Source: Streptomyces sp. R41 (GTDB taxonomy: Bacteria; Actinomycetota; Actinomycetes; Streptomycetales; Streptomycetaceae). From it: a stretch of 64,000 nucleotides of DNA. Shown here in pieces: positions 17,071 to 24,359 of this stretch. The notes beneath the pieces are model-generated. The model searched no databases. It saw only the letters and a list, made by a program, of their open reading frames with translations, and was not told the DNA's origin. Position 1 is the stretch's first letter. Each line of letters opens with the position of its first letter. The stretch is taken from contig NZ_CP163443.1 in NCBI RefSeq assembly GCF_041053055.1, positions 6,865,001 through 6,929,000 of the forward strand, written 5' to 3'. A program made the position numbers and the translations under genes.

Positions 17071-18150
17071 ATGGCCGACACCCCACTTGACCTCGCCCTG
17101 GACGCTGCCGAGCTCACCGCGCAGCTCGTCGACTTCCCCTCGGAGAGCGGCAACGAGAAGCCGCTCGCGGACGCCGTCGAGGCCGCCCTGCGCGCCCTGC
17201 CGCATCTGACGGTCGACCGGTACGGCAACAACGTGGTGGCGCGGACGAACCTGGGCCGCCCCGAGCGCGTCATCCTCGCCGGTCACATCGACACCGTCCC
17301 CATCGCCGACAACGTCCCCTCCCGCCTCGACGAGGACGGCGTGCTGTGGGGCTGCGGCACCTGCGACATGAAGGCGGGCGTGGCGGTCCAGCTCCGCATC
17401 GCGGCCACGGTTCCTGCCCCCAACCGCGACCTCACCTTCGTCTTCTACGACAACGAAGAGGTCGCGGCACACCTGAACGGTCTGAAGCATGTGGGCGACG
17501 CCCACCCTGAGTGGCTGGAGGGCGACTTCGCGGTCCTCCTGGAGCCCTCCGACGGTCAGGTCGAGGGCGGCTGCCAGGGCACGCTGCGGGTGCTGCTGAA
17601 GACGAAGGGCGAGCGCGCCCACTCCGCGCGCAGCTGGATGGGCTCGAACGCGATCCACGCGGCGGCCCCGATCCTGGCCAGGCTGGCCGAGTACAAGCCG
17701 CGCTACCCCGTCATCGACGGTCTCGAATACCGCGAGGGCCTGAACGCGGTGGGCATCTCGGGCGGGGTCGCCGGCAATGTCATCCCCGACGAGTGCGTCG
17801 TGTCCGTCAACTTCCGCTACGCGCCCGACCGCAGTGAGGAGGAGGCCATCGCCCACGTCCGCGAGGTCTTCGCCGACTGCGGTGTGGAGGAGTTCGTCGT
17901 CGACGACCACAGCGGCGGAGCGCTCCCCGGCCTCTCCCACCCGGCGGCCGCCGCCTTCATCGAGGCGGTCGGGGGTACCCCGCTGCCCAAGTACGGCTGG
18001 ACGGACGTCTCCCGCTTCAGCGGGCTCGGCATCCCGGCGGTCAACTACGGCCCGGGCAACCCGCACTTGGCGCACAAGCGCGACGAGCGGGTGGAGACGG
18101 CGAAGGTCCTTGCGGGCGAGGAGCGGCTGCGCGCCTGGCTGACCGCCTGA
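17071..18150 (+). CDS. dapE: Succinyl-diaminopimelate desuccinylase (DapE)
   Basis: A 359-aa M20-family di-zinc hydrolase that releases succinate from N-succinyl-LL-DAP, the step after DapC in the lysine/peptidoglycan pathway. Metal and catalytic motifs are LAGHIDTVP, GCGTCDMKAGVAVQL, FYDNEEV (catalytic Glu pair) and the late histidine in GPGNPHLAHKRDE. The dimerisation domain lies at about residues 175-290. The frame is open further upstream, but ATG 17071, 7 nt after TAGGGT, gives the normal N-terminus. The enzyme is cytoplasmic. dapD is not in this window. Confidence 0.94.
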   Translation: MADTPLDLALDAAELTAQLVDFPSESGNEKPLADAVEAALRALPHLTVDRYGNNVVARTNLGRPERVILAGHIDTVPIADNVPSRLDEDGVLWGCGTCDMKAGVAVQLRIAATVPAPNRDLTFVFYDNEEVAAHLNGLKHVGDAHPEWLEGDFAVLLEPSDGQVEGGCQGTLRVLLKTKGERAHSARSWMGSNAIHAAAPILARLAEYKPRYPVIDGLEYREGLNAVGISGGVAGNVIPDECVVSVNFRYAPDRSEEEAIAHVREVFADCGVEEFVVDDHSGGALPGLSHPAAAAFIEAVGGTPLPKYGWTDVSRFSGLGIPAVNYGPGNPHLAHKRDERVETAKVLAGEERLRAWLTA

Positions 18151-18205
18151 GCCGTATCTCGGGGCGGTTCATGGCAGACATACTTACGTCCCCCCTCCGT
18201 AACCC

Positions 18206-18219
18206 GCGTAGATCTACGC
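18206..18219. promoter_or_regulatory. 14-nt perfect palindrome upstream of the LOG gene
   Basis: GCGTAGATCTACGC is self-complementary and lies 40-53 nt before the LOG-family start. It could be an operator; no regulator in the window obviously matches it. Confidence 0.3.
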
Positions 18220-18258
18220 TGGGGTGGAACGACCGCAAGCGGTGGGAAGGGAGCGGAT

Positions 18259-19017
18259 ATGGCTACCGGCAACCCCGAGGGCAAGAAGGTGCCACCCGAC
18301 GAGCAGCGGCTGGGGCCGGTGCTGCGCAGGCGGAGTCAGGTGCAGGCGAGCACCACGGATCAGCGGCTTCTGGACGCGGGCGGTCCTTCCGACTGGGTGC
18401 ACACCGATCCGTGGCGGGTTCTGCGCATCCAGTCGGAGTTCATCGAGGGCTTCGGCACGCTGGCCGAACTCCCGCCCGCGATCAGTGTCTTCGGATCCTC
18501 GCGTACGCCGGAGGGCTCGCCCGAGTACGAGACGGGGGTCGCCCTCGGCCGGGGTCTCGTCGAAGCCGGTTTCGCCGTGATCACCGGGGGTGGTCCCGGC
18601 GCCATGGAGGCCGCCAACAAGGGTGCCTGCGAGGCGAAGGGCATCTCGGTCGGACTCGGCATCGAGCTCCCCTTCGAGCAGGGACTGAACCCCTACGTCG
18701 ACATCGGCCTCAACTTCCGCTACTTCTTCGTCCGGAAGATGATGTTCGTCAAGTACGCGCAGGGTTTCGTGGTCCTGCCCGGCGGTCTCGGAACCCTCGA
18801 CGAACTCTTCGAGGCGCTGACCCTCGTCCAGACCCAGAAGGTCACCCGCTTCCCCATCGTCCTCTTCGGCACCGCGTACTGGGGCGGCCTCGTCGACTGG
18901 CTCAAGAACACTCTGATCGCCCAGGGCAAGGCCTCCGAGAAGGACCTGCTCCTGTTCCACCTGACCGACGAGGTGGAGGAGGCGGTGGCGCTGGTGTCGA
19001 AGGAGGCGGGGAGGTAG
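18259..19017 (+). CDS. LOG-family (TIGR00730) nucleotide-binding Rossmann protein
   Basis: A 252-aa protein of the lysine-decarboxylase-like / LOG family. The diagnostic motif PGGLGTLDELFEAL and the upstream GGGPGAMEAANKGA nucleotide-binding loop are both present. Characterised members are cytokinin-type phosphoribohydrolases acting on nucleoside monophosphates; no lysine decarboxylase activity is expected. The first 60 residues are a polar extension. ATG start with GGGAGCGG upstream. It follows dapE by 108 nt, as in mycobacteria. A family-1 intergenic repeat follows the stop. Confidence 0.88.
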   Translation: MATGNPEGKKVPPDEQRLGPVLRRRSQVQASTTDQRLLDAGGPSDWVHTDPWRVLRIQSEFIEGFGTLAELPPAISVFGSSRTPEGSPEYETGVALGRGLVEAGFAVITGGGPGAMEAANKGACEAKGISVGLGIELPFEQGLNPYVDIGLNFRYFFVRKMMFVKYAQGFVVLPGGLGTLDELFEALTLVQTQKVTRFPIVLFGTAYWGGLVDWLKNTLIAQGKASEKDLLLFHLTDEVEEAVALVSKEAGR

Positions 19018-19044
19018 TCGGGTCGGGGGCTGCCGCGCCAGGAG

Positions 19045-19193
19045 CGCCCCGTCAGGGGCGCGGGGCTCTGACATCGTGCGGCTCCGCCGCGTGGGCGCGA
19101 CCAGCCCCGACCGGCCCGCAGCCGAAGAAAAACCCAGTGGGGTCTGGGGCGCAGCCCCAGGTACGGGACGGGTAAGGGCGGAGGGGGCGAAAA
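19045..19193. repeat. Streptomyces intergenic repeat, family 1, copy 2
   Basis: About 150 nt between convergent LOG and folP2-like genes. It begins with the hairpin GCGCCCCGTCAGGGGCGC and ends GGGGCGAAAA four nucleotides before the folP2-like stop codon. The first half (GCGGGGCTCTGACATCGTGC) is shared with copy 3 rather than copy 1. Confidence 0.75.
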
Positions 19194-19197
19194 CCTT

Positions 19198-20058
19198 CTA
19201 CGCCAGCCCCCGCCGGGCCACCGCCGGCGGGCGGTGGCCCGCGATGGAGGCCACCATGTCCAGAACCTGCCGGGTCTCCGCGACCTCGTGGACGCGGTAG
19301 ACCTGGGCCCCCAGCCACGCGGAGACGGCCGTCGTCGCCAGCGTGCCCACCACCCGCTCCTTCACCGGCTTGTCGAGCGTCTCCCCGACGAAGTCCTTGT
19401 TGGAGAGGGAGACCAGCACGGGCCAGCCCGTGGCCACCATCTCACCGAGCCGCCGCGTCGCCTCCAGGCTGTGCCGGGTGTTCTTCCCGAAGTCGTGCCC
19501 GGGGTCGATCAACACGGACTCACGAGGTACGCCCAGCGACACCGCACGCTCGGCCAGCCCGATGGTCACCCGCAAGATGTCGGCCATGACATCGTCGTAC
19601 GTGACCCGATGCGGACGGGTACGCGGCTCGGACTCGCCGGCGTGGGTGCACACCAGCCCGACCCCGTACCGCGCGGCCACCTCCGCCAGCCGCGGATCGA
19701 CCCCGCCCCACGCGTCGTTGAGCAGATCCGCCCCCGCCTCGCAGACCGCCTCCCCGACCTCATGCCGCCAGGTGTCGACGCTGATGATCACGTCGGGGAA
19801 GCGCCGACGCACCTCGGCGACGAAACCGACCGTACGGCGCGCCTCCTCCTCTGCGGTCACCTCTTCCCCCGGCCCCGCCTTGACCCCGCCGATGTCGATG
19901 ATGGCGGCACCCTCCGACACCGCCCGCTCCACGCGGGCGAGCGCCGGCTCGTCGCGGAACGTGGCCCCCTGGTCGTAGAAGGAGTCCGGGGTCCGGTTCA
20001 CGATCGCCATGATCACCGGCTCGTGCGGGTCGAATTCACGCTTGCCCAGCCTGAGCAT
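19198..20058 (-). CDS. folP2: Dihydropteroate-synthase paralogue, FolP2-like
   Basis: A 286-aa TIM-barrel protein of the DHPS family. The family start MAIVNRTPDSFYDQG and IDPGHDFGKNTRHSLEATRR are clear. However, key substrate loops differ from true DHPS: the pABA/sulfonamide loop GGESTRPG is replaced by GGVKAGPG, and the GxSRK motif is replaced by SLSNKDFVGE. These changes match the FolP2 paralogue of mycobacteria, reported to lack DHPS activity, and the neighbours (LOG, DivIVA-like, tagA) match the folP2 locus. I therefore do not call it the folate enzyme. It may act in an unknown pterin-like or sugar-related reaction. Confidence 0.85.
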   Translation of the reverse strand: MLRLGKREFDPHEPVIMAIVNRTPDSFYDQGATFRDEPALARVERAVSEGAAIIDIGGVKAGPGEEVTAEEEARRTVGFVAEVRRRFPDVIISVDTWRHEVGEAVCEAGADLLNDAWGGVDPRLAEVAARYGVGLVCTHAGESEPRTRPHRVTYDDVMADILRVTIGLAERAVSLGVPRESVLIDPGHDFGKNTRHSLEATRRLGEMVATGWPVLVSLSNKDFVGETLDKPVKERVVGTLATTAVSAWLGAQVYRVHEVAETRQVLDMVASIAGHRPPAVARRGLA

Positions 20059-20210
20059 CCCCTGTGACCTCTCCTGGTAAGTCCCGCTGATAAGCCGCCT
20101 GCGACCTTAACTGTCAGACTCGCATGGCACGATCGGACCCTGACAGTTTCAGCATCAGTACTTCCGCGCCGACGCGCCCGCGTCGGCACCAGAGCGTGGG
20201 GACCTCAGCG

Positions 20211-20561
20211 ATGTTCATGTTCTTGTTCCTGGTCGTCGCGCTCGCCGTCGTGGTCGCCGCGGTGACACTGTCCGTGGTGGGCGGCGGCGAGAGCGCCCCC
20301 CTTCCCGAGGCCGCCCCGGAGCGGCTGCAGGACCCGCTGCCGTACGACAGGCCGGTGCACCGCGGCGACGTGGAGGCGCTGCGCTTCCCCGTCGCCGTAC
20401 GGGGCTACCGCATGGCGGACGTCGACGACGCGCTCGGCCGTCTCGGCGCCGAGATCGCCGAGCGGGACGCCCGGATCGCCGACCTGGAGGACGCGCTGGC
20501 CGGCGCCCGTGCGAGCGCCGCCGCCTCGCTGCGGAAGCGGACCGAGGAGGACTCCCGGTGA
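20211..20561 (+). CDS. DivIVA-domain membrane protein
   Basis: A 116-aa protein: a single N-terminal transmembrane helix (MFMFLFLVVALAVVVAAVTL), a short linker, then the DivIVA-type motif FPVAVRGYRMADVDDALGRL and a coiled coil (AEIAERDARIADLEDALAGA). DivIVA-like domains bind membranes or organise polar growth proteins in actinomycetes. ATG 20211 is preferred because the protein then begins with the helix; an in-frame ATG at 20124 would add 29 polar residues. Its stop overlaps the tagA start (GTGA), so the two are translationally coupled, as at the mycobacterial Rv1209-tagA pair. Confidence 0.8.
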   Translation: MFMFLFLVVALAVVVAAVTLSVVGGGESAPLPEAAPERLQDPLPYDRPVHRGDVEALRFPVAVRGYRMADVDDALGRLGAEIAERDARIADLEDALAGARASAAASLRKRTEEDSR

Positions 20562-21139
20562 GTGACACCCTCGCGGGCCCGGACGGCGCGCTGCGCTGCC
20601 CCTGGGCGCTGTCGACCGAGGACTACGTGGCGTACCACGACGAGGAGTGGGGCCGCCCGGTTCACGGCGACGACGCGCTGTACGAGCGGCTGTGCCTGGA
20701 GGCCTTCCAGTCGGGCCTGTCCTGGATCACCATCCTGCGCCGCCGCCCCGGTTTCCGCGCCGCCTTCGCCGGCTTCGAGATCGCCAAGGTCGCGACCTTC
20801 ACGGACGCCGACAAGGAGCGCCTGCTCGCCGACCCGGGCATCATCCGCAACCGCGCCAAGATCGAGGCGACCGTCGCCAACGCGCGCGTGCTGGCCGACT
20901 GGACCCCGGGCGAGCTCGACGAGCTGATCTGGTCCTTCGCCCCCGACCCGACCGTCCGCCCGGCCCCGAAGAGACTGTCCGACATCCCAGCGGTCACGGA
21001 CGAGTCGACGGCCCTGTCCAAGACGCTGAAGAAGCGCGGCATACGTTTCGTGGGCCCGACGACGGCATACGCCCTGATGCAGGCGTGCGGTCTGGTCAAC
21101 GACCACTTGGCGGATTGCGCGGCCAGAAGTACCCCGTGA
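20558..21139 (+). CDS. tagA: DNA-3-methyladenine glycosylase I
   Basis: A 193-aa base-excision repair enzyme that removes 3-methyladenine from alkylated DNA. The N-terminal CPWALSTEDYVAYHDEEWGR and LEAFQSGLSWITILRRR are hallmark TagA segments. The zinc ligands typical of the family (N-terminal Cys, and His/Cys near the C-terminus in NDHLADCAA) are present. GTG start overlaps the preceding stop by 4 nt. The last codons and the stop lie inside a family-1 intergenic repeat, so the C-terminal tail (SARSTP-like end) may derive from repeat insertion. Confidence 0.93.
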   Translation: MSDTLAGPDGALRCPWALSTEDYVAYHDEEWGRPVHGDDALYERLCLEAFQSGLSWITILRRRPGFRAAFAGFEIAKVATFTDADKERLLADPGIIRNRAKIEATVANARVLADWTPGELDELIWSFAPDPTVRPAPKRLSDIPAVTDESTALSKTLKKRGIRFVGPTTAYALMQACGLVNDHLADCAARSTP

Positions 21140-21212
21140 GGGGCGCGGGGCTCTGACATCGTGCGGCTCCGCCGCGCGGGCGCGGCCGGCGCAGTCGGCC
21201 CGCAGTTCCCGT
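21130..21212. repeat. Streptomyces intergenic repeat, family 1, copy 3 (overlaps tagA stop)
   Basis: ACCCCGTGAGGGGCGCGGGG and the following GCTCTGACATCGTGCGGCTC repeat the first half of copy 2. The TGA of tagA is the loop of the CCCCgtgaGGGG hairpin. It lies between convergent tagA and the enoyl-CoA hydratase gene. Confidence 0.7.
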
Positions 21213-21244
21213 ACCGACCTCCGACCGCCGAATCCGGCGAAGCG

Positions 21245-22048
21245 TCACCGACCCAGGTACTTCGGCTTCTCCTTGTTCACGAACGCCTGCACAGCGATCG
21301 TGTGATCCTCCGACGCCCCCGCCCGCGACTGCAGCTCGTCCTCCTTCTCCAGGGTCTCGTCCAGGGAGTGGGAGAGCCCGTACGCGAGGGACTCCTTGAG
21401 GGCGGCGTACGCGAGCGTCGGCCCCGAGGCCAGCCCCCGGGCCACCTTCTCCGCCTCGGCGCGCAACTCCGCCGACGGCACGAGACGGTTCGCGATCCCC
21501 AGCTCGTACGCCTCCTGCGCGGTGATGCTGCGCGGGAAGAGCAGCAGGTCAGCGGCCCGGCTGGGCCCGATGACCCGGGGCAGCGTCCAGGAGATCCCCG
21601 AGTCGGCGGTCAGCGCGACCCCGGCGAACGACGTGTTGAAGGCAGCCGTATCGGCCACGATCCGGTAGTCCGCGGCGAGCGCGAAGCCGAAGCCCGCCCC
21701 GGCCGCGACGCCGTTCACGGCGGCGACCACGGGCTTCGCGGCGCCGGTCAGGGCCCGCACGATCGGGTTGTAGTGCTCGCGCACGGTGCTCATCGTCTGA
21801 CCGGAACCCGACTGCTTGTCGGCGGCCAGCAGCCCGATGTGCTCCTTGAGGTCCTGTCCGACGCAGAAAGCCCGGTCACCGGCTGCGGTCAGCAGGATCG
21901 CCCGTACCTCCTCGTCCGCCGCGGCAGCCTGAGCCGCGTCCCGGAAGGCGACCTTGGTCTCGACATTCATCGCGTTCATCGCCTCGGGGCGGTTCAGCGT
22001 GATCGTCGCGAGTCCGTCGCTCACCTCGTAGAGCACGGTGTCGGCCAT
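21245..22048 (-). CDS. Enoyl-CoA hydratase/isomerase (PaaG-like)
   Basis: A 267-aa crotonase-fold protein. The substrate pocket and oxyanion-hole segments are visible as AFCVGQDLKEH and AVNGVAAGAGFGFALAADYR. The second catalytic region reads ALTADSGISWTLPRVIG, with Asp in place of the Glu typical of classical enoyl-CoA hydratases. This is closer to isomerases of the PaaG/PaaB type, which use an Asp. The start MADTVLYEVSDGLATITLNR has a GAGAGG ribosome-binding site. It could act in fatty-acid beta-oxidation or aromatic catabolism; no pathway neighbours are present to decide. Confidence 0.87.
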   Translation of the reverse strand: MADTVLYEVSDGLATITLNRPEAMNAMNVETKVAFRDAAQAAAADEEVRAILLTAAGDRAFCVGQDLKEHIGLLAADKQSGSGQTMSTVREHYNPIVRALTGAAKPVVAAVNGVAAGAGFGFALAADYRIVADTAAFNTSFAGVALTADSGISWTLPRVIGPSRAADLLLFPRSITAQEAYELGIANRLVPSAELRAEAEKVARGLASGPTLAYAALKESLAYGLSHSLDETLEKEDELQSRAGASEDHTIAVQAFVNKEKPKYLGR

Positions 22049-22411
22049 GGTGGGTCCTCTCCGGTGTCGCGGCTCCGTCGTACCGGTCGGTACGTCCTGT
22101 GTCCGATGACAGCATGGCGGAGATCACCGGCGGTGGCGCGGACCGGACATGTGACCTGCGTCAAAGAATTCCGTGCTCCGGAAGTCCATGCGGCGGCGCA
22201 GTATCGCAGTCACATCGCCGAATTGAGTGGTTTTGCTCAAGCGCGTTGCGCAAGCGATGCCGACTGATGTTGGTCATCGGGTCCTGAGATGCGGGATAAT
22301 GGCCTGGAAGCAATGTGTTCGATGCCGGTGACGTGTGTCCTATGAGGGGACGTGCGTGCCCTTCAAGGGGCCGTCGGCGACGATGAGCTGGTTTCAGGAA
22401 GGGGAACGAGC
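22049..22411 (+). promoter_or_regulatory. Intergenic region with promoter candidate for the DUF3117 gene
   Basis: 363 nt between divergent genes. TTGGTC (22270-22275), a 19-nt spacer and GATAAT (22295-22300) make a plausible promoter, giving a leader of about 105 nt. The stretch 22150-22260 is relatively AT-rich. I see no RNA gene or recognisable riboswitch. Confidence 0.4.
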
Positions 22412-22579
22412 ATGGCGGCCATGAAGCCGCGGACGGGCGATGGCCCGCTCGAGGTGACCAAGGAGGGGCGGGGCATCGTCATGCGCGTTCCGCTCGAAGG
22501 CGGCGGTCGGCTCGTCGTCGAGCTGACCCCTGACGAGGCCGACGCGCTCGGCGACGCCCTCAAGAAGGTCGTCGGCTGA
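22412..22579 (+). CDS. DUF3117-family small protein
   Basis: A 55-aa cytoplasmic protein conserved across Actinobacteria (DUF3117; Rv1211 in M. tuberculosis occupies the same place next to tagA). The sequence MAAMKPRTGDGPLEVTKEGR is diagnostic, followed by a short beta-beta-alpha pattern ending LVVELTPDEADALGDAL. ATG 22412 with a GGAAGGGG ribosome-binding site is preferred to an upstream in-frame start. A hairpin terminator follows. Function is not known. Confidence 0.9.
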   Translation: MAAMKPRTGDGPLEVTKEGRGIVMRVPLEGGGRLVVELTPDEADALGDALKKVVG

Positions 22580-22605
22580 CGCGGAACGCGACCATACCTT
22601 TTCAG

Positions 22606-22637
22606 CTGCCCCGGCATCGTCATCGGTGCCGGGGCAG
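22606..22637 (+). terminator. Hairpin terminator after the DUF3117 gene
   Basis: An 11-bp perfect stem CTGCCCCGGCA with a 10-nt loop, preceded by CCTTTTCAG on the plus strand. Confidence 0.75.
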
Positions 22638-22666
22638 TGGTCTGCCAGGGGGTTCTACGGGGTTCC

Positions 22667-22691
22667 AGGGGTACGTCATCGACGTACCCCT
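22667..22691. terminator. Second hairpin between convergent genes
   Basis: AGGGGTACGT pairs with ACGTACCCCT around a 5-nt loop (10-bp perfect stem). It sits 44 nt beyond the O-methyltransferase stop on the minus strand and likely terminates that gene. Confidence 0.6.
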
Positions 22692-22734
22692 CTAGTGTTC
22701 ATGCAGGTCAGACGCGTACGAGCCCGGGGTGCAG

Positions 22735-23367
22735 TCAGCGCTTGACGGCGCAGAGCAGACCGTCGCCCACCGGCAGCAGCGAGGGCACCAGGTCCTGGCT
22801 CTCACGGACCGCGCGCAGCAGTTCGCGCAGCCGGCCGACCTCCGCGGGCTGTGGCCCCGAGTCCACCGTGCGGCCGTCCGCGAAGACGCCTTCGAAGACG
22901 ACGAGCCCGCCCGGCCGCAGCAGGCGCAACGATTCAGCGAGATAGTCCAGGCACTCGAGACGGTCGCCGTCGCAGAAGACGAGGTCGTAGCCGGCGTCCG
23001 CGAGCCGGGGCAGGACGTCCAGCGCGCGGCCCGGGATGAAGCGGGCGCGGTTGCTGGCGAAACCGGCCGCGCGGAAGGCCTGGCGGGCGAACTGCTGGCG
23101 CTCGGGCTCCGGATCGACGGTGGTCAGTACCCCGTCCGGCCGCATGCCGTACAGCAGATGAATTCCGGAGACGCCGGTCCCGGTCCCGATCTCCGCCACC
23201 GCTTTCGCGTCCACGGTGGCGGCGAGCAGTCGCAGCGCGGCGCCCGTGCCGGGCGACACCGAGCGCAGGCCTGCCTCGCGGGCCCGGTCGCGGGCCCAGC
23301 GCAGCGCCTCTTCCTCGGCGACAAAGGCGTCGGCGAACGCCCAGCTCGTCTGCCGGTTGCCGGTAAT
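22735..23367 (-). CDS. SAM-dependent O-methyltransferase, apparent ATT start
   Basis: A 210-aa class I methyltransferase of the catechol/caffeoyl-CoA O-methyltransferase type. The SAM motif I is VAEIGTGTGVSGIHLL, followed by TTVDPEPERQQFARQ and the metal-site region DLVFCDGDRLECLDY. The domain clearly begins before the first ATG/GTG/TTG: the residues TGNRQTSWAFADAFVAEEEA are in frame with no canonical start between them and the in-frame TAA near 23445. ATT at 23367, with AGGAG 6 nt upstream, is the best start. It is divergent from the sigma factor gene, as Rv1220c is from sigE in M. tuberculosis. Substrate unknown. Confidence 0.85.
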   Translation of the reverse strand: MTGNRQTSWAFADAFVAEEEALRWARDRAREAGLRSVSPGTGAALRLLAATVDAKAVAEIGTGTGVSGIHLLYGMRPDGVLTTVDPEPERQQFARQAFRAAGFASNRARFIPGRALDVLPRLADAGYDLVFCDGDRLECLDYLAESLRLLRPGGLVVFEGVFADGRTVDSGPQPAEVGRLRELLRAVRESQDLVPSLLPVGDGLLCAVKR

Positions 23368-23420
23368 GACCCTCTCCTGTCCCCGTGGTTGCCTGGGCGT
23401 GACTGTATCCGTTGGTGCCG

Positions 23421-23446
23421 GGAACCCGCAGATGGGACCGGGCGTT
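23421..23446 (+). promoter_or_regulatory. ECF-type promoter GGAACC-N16-CGTT of the sigma factor gene
   Basis: GGAACC at 23421-23426, a 16-nt spacer and CGTT at 23443-23446 match the ECF sigma consensus used by SigE-like factors. It lies 168 nt upstream of ATG 23589 and about 35 nt upstream of the alternative ATG 23481, which predicts positive autoregulation. Confidence 0.6.
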
Positions 23447-23588
23447 TAGAGGGGTGGGGAAACAGAGCCGGGGGAAGCCGATGGATCAGGAAGCAGAGCG
23501 GGGCGGCGAGCAAGTGCTGACGCAGCCATATGAGCACGTATCAAATTCTCGTAAAACCGCTTATCCGGAGCTAACGGGCGAGGTGGCT

Positions 23589-24359
23589 ATGGTAGGGGCT
23601 CCACTGGACACCACCAGAGCCGACAGGGGAGGTGCGGCTGCGCCTGTGGATCGGGGAGGGGTGCTGCGGCGCCTACTCAGATCGGCGGGTGAGCCGAAAT
23701 CCGTGACCGACATCGCTGACAAGTTCCACGCTGCTGCCCCCGCGCAGACCGCGACGTTCACCACCGACGCGGAGTCGCAGGCGTGGACTCCGCCCACCTG
23801 GGAGGAGATCGTCAGCACGCACAGCGGACGTGTCTACCGCCTCGCCTACCGCCTGACGGGCAACCAGCACGACGCCGAGGACCTCACCCAGGAAGTCTTC
23901 GTCCGCGTCTTCCGCTCGCTGTCGACCTACACGCCCGGCACCTTCGAGGGCTGGCTGCACCGCATCACCACGAACCTCTTCCTGGACATGGTGCGCCGCA
24001 AGCAGCGCATCCGCTTCGACGCCCTCGGCGACGACGCGGCCGAGCGCCTGCCCAGCCGCGAGCCGTCCCCGCAGCAGGTCTTCAACGACGCGCACTTCGA
24101 CGCGGACGTCCAGCAGGCGCTGGACACCCTCGCGCCCGAGTTCCGCGCGGCCGTCGTCCTGTGCGACATCGAGGGACTCTCGTACGAGGAGATCGCCGCG
24201 ACCCTGGGCGTCAAGCTCGGCACGGTCCGCTCCCGGATCCACCGTGGCCGCTCCCAGCTGCGCAAGGCCCTTGCCCACCGGTCTCCCGAGGCCCGCGCCG
24301 AGCGCCGCTCGTTCGCGGCCCGTGTGCCCGTGCTGGGGGGAGGGGGCGCGACCGCGTGA
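23589..24359 (+). CDS. sigE: ECF RNA polymerase sigma factor, SigE-like
   Basis: A 256-aa extracytoplasmic-function sigma factor. Region 2 reads [20 protein letters not shown] then [10 protein letters not shown] and [16 protein letters not shown]; region 4 has [20 protein letters not shown] and [18 protein letters not shown]. There is a 75-residue polar N-terminal extension. ATG 23589 has GGGCGAGG upstream; ATG 23481 (MDQEAERGG) is in frame with its own GGGGGAAG site and would add 36 residues. The gene is followed by a coupled anti-sigma factor, HtrA and TatB, the same order as mycobacterial sigE-rseA-htrA-tatB, so it likely answers envelope stress. 'sigE' here means the mycobacterial-type locus, not Streptomyces SigE of the CseBC system. 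Confidence 0.9.
   Translation: MVGAPLDTTRADRGGAAAPVDRGGVLRRLLRSAGEPKSVTDIADKFHAAAPAQTATFTTDAESQAWTPPTWEEIVSTHSGRVYRLAYRLTGNQHDAEDLTQEVFVRVFRSLSTYTPGTFEGWLHRITTNLFLDMVRRKQRIRFDALGDDAAERLPSREPSPQQVFNDAHFDADVQQALDTLAPEFRAAVVLCDIEGLSYEEIAATLGVKLGTVRSRIHRGRSQLRKALAHRSPEARAERRSFAARVPVLGGGGATA

Noticed and set aside
19198..20058. Calling the gene a true folate dihydropteroate synthase
   Set aside because: The substrate-loop motifs are altered in the FolP2 manner and the locus matches folP2.
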